Source: PVC group bacterium
GTDB taxonomy: Bacteria > Verrucomicrobiota > Kiritimatiellia > CAIKKV01 > PXCX01
Reading direction: 5' to 3'
Length of the DNA: 6,643 bases
Assembly: GCA_003565195.1 (NCBI GenBank)
Contig: PXCX01000289.1
Coordinates: forward strand, 1 to 6,643
Below are positions 1 through 4,387 of this stretch, piece by piece (the first letter of the stretch is position 1; the number at the start of each line of letters is the position of its first letter). The notes beneath the pieces are model-generated. The model ran no database searches and was not told the origin of the DNA. It was given only the letters and a program-made list of their open reading frames with translations. Made by a program: the position numbers and the translations under genes.

Positions 1-16
1 AACCGTTCACGGGGGG
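1..16 (+). repeat. Left terminal inverted repeat
   Basis: This is a 16-base perfect inverted match to 134-149, ending in six G. The window begins inside the repeat, because the right copy continues with 'ac' (150-151), whose mirror 'gt' would lie off the edge. Confidence 0.75.
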
Positions 17-23
17 CGATTTC

Positions 24-50
24 CCTGGGATCGCCACGCTCCAGCGTGGC
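24..50 (-). repeat. REP-like hairpin A
   Basis: Bases 33-50 form an 8-bp perfect stem (gccacgct / agcgtggc) with a two-base apex. Read on the minus strand, the hairpin is followed by gatcccagg. Over 27 bases it matches hairpin B (63-89) in the opposite orientation at 24 positions. Two of the three differences are a paired change that keeps the stem intact. The tail at 24-30 can also pair with the tail of hairpin B at 83-89, so A and B together can fold into a cruciform or Y-shaped structure. It is probably a REP/BIME-type unit of the kind mobilised by REP-associated tyrosine transposases; no such gene is in the window. Confidence 0.7.
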
Positions 51-62
51 AAGGCAAGAGAT

Positions 63-89
63 GCCAGGCTGGAGCCTGGCGCTCCCAGG
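63..89 (+). repeat. REP-like hairpin B
   Basis: Bases 63-80 form an 8-bp perfect stem (gccaggct / agcctggc) with a gg apex, followed by gctcccagg (81-89). It is the inverted partner of hairpin A, separated from it by a 12-base spacer (51-62). The final ten bases of its hairpin-plus-tail (gcgctcccagg in part) are shared with hairpin C. Confidence 0.7.
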
Positions 90-133
90 AGGCGCAACGC
101 CAGAATAAGTCGCTTTTTATGCCCCAAATCGCA

Positions 134-149
134 CCCCCCGTGAACGGTT
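134..149 (-). repeat. Right terminal inverted repeat
   Basis: The sequence ccccccgtgaacggtt is the exact reverse complement of 1-16. The next bases outward are ac (150-151) and then atagcatg (152-159). If this is an insertion with an 8-base target duplication, atagcatg should also be found just before the left end. Confidence 0.75.
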
Positions 150-173
150 ACATAGCATGTTTTCCACAGGAAT

Positions 174-200
174 GCGGGCGAGACGCCCGCGCTCCCAGGG
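174..200 (+). repeat. REP-like hairpin C
   Basis: Bases 174-190 form a 7-bp GC-only stem (gcgggcg / cgcccgc) with an aga loop, followed by gctcccaggg. The stem sequence differs from hairpins A and B, but the tail is the same. Its continuation (gggaattcg) resembles the tail of hairpin A read on the minus strand (gggaaatcg). It lies outside the 1-149 inverted repeats, so it is a separate copy. The stem-plus-tail layout is typical of dispersed REP elements in bacterial intergenic DNA, here downstream of the operon. Confidence 0.7.
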
Positions 201-359
201 AATTCGACGCCAAAATGAGAATTGCTGAATGGCATATCTCGATTTCTCTCTTGAATCAGGGACTGGCTGCTTGCTGGGCGCAAGAACGTACGCGCGACGC
301 AATCTGGAACGCATTCCGTAATCGACACTTCTACGGGGTAAGTGCGAAGGAAAAAATCT
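201..359. other. Non-coding DNA between repeats and end of gene 3
   Basis: No gene is supported here. Short open frames on both strands (for example 117-314 minus and 119-487 plus) run through the repeats, lack a ribosome binding site and show no family pattern. Immediately after the gene 3 stop the minus strand has a run of six T (356-351), but no stable hairpin precedes it. A 5-bp stem (326-330 with 340-344) lies further downstream and is not followed by T. How transcription ends after gene 3 is therefore not visible; the REP hairpins further on may protect the 3' end or block the transcript. Confidence 0.5.
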
Positions 360-2420
360 TCAATGCTTATATTGCACAAGGATCACTCCATAAATTTCGA
401 TCTCCGGCACCACAAACTTCAGCCGGCCGCCGGCTACAGAGTAGTCAAGCTCCGGTTTATCTTCATAATCGGGCGAGATCAGGGTAACAGAGGCAATTTC
501 AGCTCCGTCGGGCAGATTCAACTCTACAGGAACTTCCTTCACCGGGATGGGATTCTCTCCGTCTGCAGCTCCCTCATCGTGATTGTAATTGACCAGATGC
601 AGGGTTAGTCCGCCGGGGATATCGAAGGCTGAGGCCCGCACTTTCCATGTAGCACCGATATTGCTCAGGGGGGCTTTGGCAGTCAGCTGCTGCAGCCATT
701 GCATCGTATTATCGATATCGTCAACACCGCCCCACAGCACGGTCCCATTTCCTTTTTCAACCGGATCTTCACTCCTTTCCGCTGCAAACAAGCCGTCTTT
801 TTCCTCAATCGCCCGGCCTTTTTCATCCATGACAGCGAGATCCCCTATCACAAGAACGGCGCCTCCATTTTCGACATAACCTCGAATGGCATCCCTCTGT
901 CCGGCGGACAGCGAAAGCACTGACGGCAATATCAGCACGTCATATTTATTCAGCCGCCGACGGTCGATGCGCTGGTCGAGTATGAATTCATAGAGCACAC
1001 GCTCTTCGGCCAGCAGATGGGCTATAGGACGTCCATCCCGGTAGGCATCCGGTCGTCGATTCAGCGCGCTCTGGCGGGGTAGAACAAGTCCGACCTCACT
1101 GCGGGGCCGCGAGTTTTCGTAAAGCGCCCGGTTTTCATGTACAAAATTATGATGCCGCACCATCTTCTTCCGGTAGTGTTTGCGGGTGAAATAGTGACGC
1201 AGCCCAGTGCCGGCGCCACCGGTAGCTACGGCTTCAGCCAGAGCTACCCGTATACGAGTCATGTATTTACCGATGATAAAAGGTTTGCCCTCAAACATCT
1301 CACGCATCCACAGCAGTTCAGGCCAGGCATCACCGGCAGCCCCGGCCTCCAGATCGCCGTCGTAATGGGCTCCGGAATACCAGAAATAGTTTTCTCCGCT
1401 ATGCCAGTCTTCTATGGGCAGGAAGGCTCTTTCACACCAATGCCGGAATACGCTGTGGTTCCATGTGCCCAGCATTAAGTCGGGCTTAAGAGAACGGCCA
1501 TGATCGATAAACACCTCATCATAAACCTGCTTGAAGTGGGTTGCAGCCCAGTGCTGCGCGGCCCAGTGCAATTCACTGGCCTCGTTTACATCGGGATATC
1601 CCGGCGTTCGTTTCGGTATTTGGTCAAAGGTATGTGTCTCGATATCTTCGATATCAAACTTCCGTGCCAGCTCTTGCTCGTTATAATGTTCAGCGAGGTA
1701 AGAGCGAAACTCTTTCTGGCACCAGGGGCAGGCGCAGGGACGTCGATAATTGTACAATGAGACAAGCCCGTCCACCCCCGTATCAATCGCGATCTCGACC
1801 ATGCGCTTCATAAGCTGCTTTGTATAAGGACTTGAGAGGCAAAGCTTCGTATAGTGATCATAGCGTTCGCGGCTGAGTATTGCGCCGTCTTTGTCCCGCT
1901 CATAGTCACGCTTGAGCATTTCACGGACATCATCGACCGGCCGGGGGCCCATCAGGTCCTCATCCCATTCTTCCTCATACCACTTAATAAAGCCGTAGGG
2001 CTCTTCGGGGTTGCAAATGACAGTGGTCATCGAAAAGTGACCTATAACCTTTATATCCGGGTCTATGGCATGAATTTCCCGGTTTATCCGCGCTTGATGT
2101 TCGAGCGCCTCTCTCTCTCCGGTCACAGCGAGCCGCATTGGTGAACCCGAAGAACGGGGATTATGGGCATAGCCATGAAACATCGGTCCGTACCATCCGA
2201 TCTGCACGACTTCAGGGCGCGCCTTGCGCACGTATTCCATCAGTTCCGGCGCATCGGTGTCGAACCACGTAACGAAAAACGTGAAGAAACGCTCCCCGCT
2301 GTTCGGCAGGTCAGGCCATGGTCCAGGCTTTTCTATGCCGGTTCCCGGATAACACAAAGGCAGTCCGACGCATACAGCACCCACTGCAGTTACTATAATT
2401 GATCTCAAAAAAAATTTCAT
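360..2420 (-). CDS. Exported GH42-like protein with amidotransferase-like domain (putative glycoside hydrolase)
   Basis: The 686-residue product begins with a signal-peptide-like stretch (basic start, hydrophobic 7-22) without a clear lipobox, so export to the periplasm or beyond is likely. Residues about 45-410 resemble the barrel of GH42 beta-galactosidase-like proteins. They include C229-x-C231-x2-C234 followed by F-x2-YL, the zinc-cysteine pattern typical of that group. Residues about 440-530 (LILPS, then the ENGGAVLVIG segment) match the class I amidotransferase-like trimerisation domain of GH42. Residues about 590-686 (HLVNYN) look like a closing beta-sandwich. A role in glycan breakdown is inferred. 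The canonical GH42 acid/base Asn-Glu, expected about nine residues before the first cysteine, is not there (the segment reads GLVSLYNYRRP), so activity and substrate are uncertain. The start is supported by a perfect Shine-Dalgarno site; the stop is TGA. In sampled lines it is lower in GC than the two upstream genes. Confidence 0.93.
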   Translation of the reverse strand: MKFFLRSIIVTAVGAVCVGLPLCYPGTGIEKPGPWPDLPNSGERFFTFFVTWFDTDAPELMEYVRKARPEVVQIGWYGPMFHGYAHNPRSSGSPMRLAVTGEREALEHQARINREIHAIDPDIKVIGHFSMTTVICNPEEPYGFIKWYEEEWDEDLMGPRPVDDVREMLKRDYERDKDGAILSRERYDHYTKLCLSSPYTKQLMKRMVEIAIDTGVDGLVSLYNYRRPCACPWCQKEFRSYLAEHYNEQELARKFDIEDIETHTFDQIPKRTPGYPDVNEASELHWAAQHWAATHFKQVYDEVFIDHGRSLKPDLMLGTWNHSVFRHWCERAFLPIEDWHSGENYFWYSGAHYDGDLEAGAAGDAWPELLWMREMFEGKPFIIGKYMTRIRVALAEAVATGGAGTGLRHYFTRKHYRKKMVRHHNFVHENRALYENSRPRSEVGLVLPRQSALNRRPDAYRDGRPIAHLLAEERVLYEFILDQRIDRRRLNKYDVLILPSVLSLSAGQRDAIRGYVENGGAVLVIGDLAVMDEKGRAIEEKDGLFAAERSEDPVEKGNGTVLWGGVDDIDNTMQWLQQLTAKAPLSNIGATWKVRASAFDIPGGLTLHLVNYNHDEGAADGENPIPVKEVPVELNLPDGAEIASVTLISPDYEDKPELDYSVAGGRLKFVVPEIEIYGVILVQYKH

Positions 2421-2423
2421 CTT

Positions 2424-2431
2424 GACCTCCT
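2424..2431 (-). promoter_or_regulatory. Ribosome binding site of the GH42-like gene
   Basis: On the minus strand the sequence is aggaggt, four bases then the ATG at 2420, a perfect match to the Shine-Dalgarno consensus that fixes this start. The 86-base gap between genes (2421-2506) holds no clear sigma-70 promoter: ttatcaat is a poor -10 candidate with no matching -35. It also has only 4-bp stems, so read-through from gene 2 is the simplest reading. Confidence 0.85.
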
Positions 2432-2506
2432 ATTGATAAGAAATCGCTTTTCAGGCGGCATAGGCACAGCGCGCCGTAACGCCTTTTCGAAACCTCTGAA
2501 CTAGCG

Positions 2507-4348
2507 CTACCACCAGCGCAAGCGACTGGGCGCCGCGAAATCTTCAAGGTACGGAATTTCCAAACCGTACCGGTTGGCGGTGTCAAACAACTCTCGCAGG
2601 GTACGGGTGCTTTGCGTTTGCATATGCTCGCTGATCAGTGAATAGACACGGTGATAGGCCCATTGATTCACAAGATGGCTGTCGCCTTCAGGGACCTCAT
2701 CGAATGGAACATCAAACACAAAATCGTAAATAACATCGCCCGAACGGCCAACCACCTGGAACGCCACCCGCTCCTTATCCCGCGGGACCCGTCCATATAA
2801 GACCAGCGGTCGGTCAAGATACAAGTTGGAAAGCATCAGCGGATACACTTCGCTCTCGCTCTCACGCGTGAATTGATAGCGCAGATCGGTCAATACCGGT
2901 CTGGAAAATCCGCGCGCCATTTCCTCGATCAGATCGGGCATTTGCTCAAGACCATTCCGCAGTAACCGTGCTTCGCCGCGATTCCGGTACGTCAACATAT
3001 CCATCAGAAACATCTTGTCGGTATAATCCCACCAACCGGTCGAAGCAGCAAATAACGAAACGGCGCCCTGATTTCGTTCCGTCAGGTTTTCAATGATTCG
3101 CGTGGTATTGGTTTCACCCACGTTCGGTGGCAAACCGTCCGTCAACAACAGGGCGATTTTGGGGCGTCCGGGATCGCGATCCATATCAATGACATGATCC
3201 AGAGCAGCCTTGATATCGGTTAATCCGCCCGATTCCATATCATCCAAAAACGGTTGAGTCCGGCGGATGGACGCTTCGTCAGCCGGAATCCAGTCATCCG
3301 CATATTGATTGATTTGATGGCTGAAACTGACGATATTGAAGCGATCCCCCTCCCTCAGGTAGGCCATCGATTGCCGGATGCCTTCACGGCATGCGGAAAC
3401 CCTGCGCTCGCCCATGCTGCCGGAAAGATCCTGAAGAAAAACCACATCCTTGGGCAACACCTCAAGAAACGGTTCGGAGTCTTCATCGTTGCCTTCATGA
3501 CGCTGGATGGAAATCGCAAAATACATGTTGTCCCGGTCACGCGACGAAATGAATTTGCGGGCTTGTAAAATCAGGTAGCGATCGACCGCCTGAATCTGAG
3601 TGATATCCTCGTCCCGTTCACCGAAAAAGTCGCCCAGGGTATGACCGGTCACGGCATCCACGGCTTCGACAGTCGACGGCCAACCGGTTTCCCCGACGCC
3701 GGTAAATGCCGGTCGCCAAATCTCCGAATCCACGCCCGGAAGATCGGTGGGATCCGACAAACGGGTGGGCCGGCGGCCGGCCGCCGCCAGTTCGCGGATA
3801 TCCTCCTCGGTCCCGGGAACGACGATATCGGGCGCATCAGGAATCCGTGTGACATCCGGCGTAATCGCCTTGCGAAATGCCGTCTCCGGCTCGGTCACCA
3901 CGCGTTCGGTAATCTCAAGAATCTCCTGCCCCGGTCCAACATCGATTATCGGCAGCGGTTCCACCGCGGTCTCATCGGCCGTCATGCCATCATCCAGCAA
4001 GGATTCCAGGGATTGATCCGGATCGAAGATCGCCGGATCAAGACGGCTCCACTCCGGCTCAAGCGGCTCGACACCGTGCATCTCGGTTCGACTTGAGACG
4101 ATCCGTAAATACTCCATGTCCACCGTACGGCGCCATTCGTCGGGCTGAATCTCCACCTGAAAGGGTTCCGTCCGCTCATCGCGCACCGTTTCACCGGTCA
4201 GATCGCCATAAATCCAGGCAGCGGGAAAGTATACGGCCACAATGACGTGCAACGCCACCGACAAACCGACCGCAAGCGCGGCAACGATCAACCGCCGTTT
4301 CCGCAACCGTGCATTCATTATCACGGCCGTAACAGGGTTTTCCGTCAT
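2507..4348 (-). CDS. TonB-like membrane-anchored VWA protein, ITIH-type without VIT domain
   Basis: The product is 613 residues if started at 4348. A basic stretch (14-19) precedes one transmembrane helix (about 20-41) containing S30-x3-H34, the Ser/His spacing of the TonB helix that contacts ExbB/ExbD. Residues about 50-235 form a long acidic, proline-containing, low-complexity linker, as expected for crossing the periplasm. The VWA domain (about 298-475) has a complete MIDAS: D307-x-S309-x-S311, T377 in GGLTD, and D404 in LLTDG, so divalent-metal binding is likely. The downstream strands (SRPVLTDL) and the end (QWAYHRVYSLI, then ANRYGLEIPY) match the C-terminal part of VIT/VWA (inter-alpha-trypsin-inhibitor heavy chain) proteins. 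The usual N-terminal VIT domain is absent. The role is inferred: adhesion or assembly in the envelope, perhaps powered by a proton channel. It follows the TPR gene by 39 bases. An earlier ATG at 4369 would add seven residues but has no ribosome site; the stop is TAG. Confidence 0.95.
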   Translation of the reverse strand: MTENPVTAVIMNARLRKRRLIVAALAVGLSVALHVIVAVYFPAAWIYGDLTGETVRDERTEPFQVEIQPDEWRRTVDMEYLRIVSSRTEMHGVEPLEPEWSRLDPAIFDPDQSLESLLDDGMTADETAVEPLPIIDVGPGQEILEITERVVTEPETAFRKAITPDVTRIPDAPDIVVPGTEEDIRELAAAGRRPTRLSDPTDLPGVDSEIWRPAFTGVGETGWPSTVEAVDAVTGHTLGDFFGERDEDITQIQAVDRYLILQARKFISSRDRDNMYFAISIQRHEGNDEDSEPFLEVLPKDVVFLQDLSGSMGERRVSACREGIRQSMAYLREGDRFNIVSFSHQINQYADDWIPADEASIRRTQPFLDDMESGGLTDIKAALDHVIDMDRDPGRPKIALLLTDGLPPNVGETNTTRIIENLTERNQGAVSLFAASTGWWDYTDKMFLMDMLTYRNRGEARLLRNGLEQMPDLIEEMARGFSRPVLTDLRYQFTRESESEVYPLMLSNLYLDRPLVLYGRVPRDKERVAFQVVGRSGDVIYDFVFDVPFDEVPEGDSHLVNQWAYHRVYSLISEHMQTQSTRTLRELFDTANRYGLEIPYLEDFAAPSRLRWW

Positions 4349-4357
4349 GAGAAAACA

Positions 4358-4367
4358 TCCCTCCCCC
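4358..4367 (-). promoter_or_regulatory. Ribosome binding site deciding the VWA gene start
   Basis: On the minus strand gggggaggga lies 9 bases before the ATG at 4348 (11 from the GGAGG core). The in-frame ATG at 4369 is followed directly by this purine run, so using it would translate the binding site itself (Gly-Glu-Gly), and nothing like a Shine-Dalgarno site precedes it. The ATG at 4318 also has none. The ctccc at 4361-4365 (plus strand) can pair with gggag at 4376-4380, a 5-bp stem that could partly mask the site and favour coupling to translation of the upstream gene. Confidence 0.7.
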
Positions 4368-4387
4368 ATGTTTCAGGGAGTTCGGAA

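Larger units (their letters stand above)
1..149. mobile_element. Foldback, MITE-like element bounded by 16-bp inverted repeats (putative)
   Basis: Bases 1-16 (aaccgttcacgggggg) are the exact reverse complement of bases 134-149. The match continues with cgat (17-20) against atcg (128-131) if two bases (132-133) are bulged out. Between the arms lie two REP-like hairpins in opposite orientation and no gene, so the unit has the shape of a small non-autonomous element. Read inward from its right end, including bases 150-151, the terminus is gtaaccgttcacgggggg. A GTAA start recalls the ends of IS66-family elements, but this is recollection of family style and not a match. If the left end also begins with gt, those two bases lie just outside the window. 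No transposase is present. It could instead be a purely structural BIME-type repeat. Confidence 0.5.

Noticed and set aside
33..190. CRISPR-like repeat array
   Set aside because: The three hairpin units differ in stem sequence, orientation and spacing, and there are no equal-length spacers.
326..356. Possible intrinsic terminator after gene 3
   Set aside because: On the minus strand the six-T run comes before the only small stem (326-330 with 340-344), which is the wrong order for an intrinsic terminator, and the stem has only 5 bp.
117..487. Short open frames on both strands through the repeat region (117-314 minus, 119-487 plus)
   Set aside because: Both translate the REP hairpin and its tail (peptides such as WERGRLARIP on the minus strand), and the plus one runs into the end of gene 3. 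There is no ribosome site or coding signature.
2340..2420. Lipoprotein signal in the GH42-like protein
   Set aside because: Cysteines at residues 17 and 23 are preceded by GAV and LPL, which do not fit the lipobox rule of a small residue just before Cys. A cleavable or uncleaved signal peptide is more likely.
2421..2506. Promoter or terminator in the gap between the VWA and GH42-like genes
   Set aside because: Only 4-bp stems and a lone weak -10-like ttatcaat are present, and no -35 element sits at the right distance.
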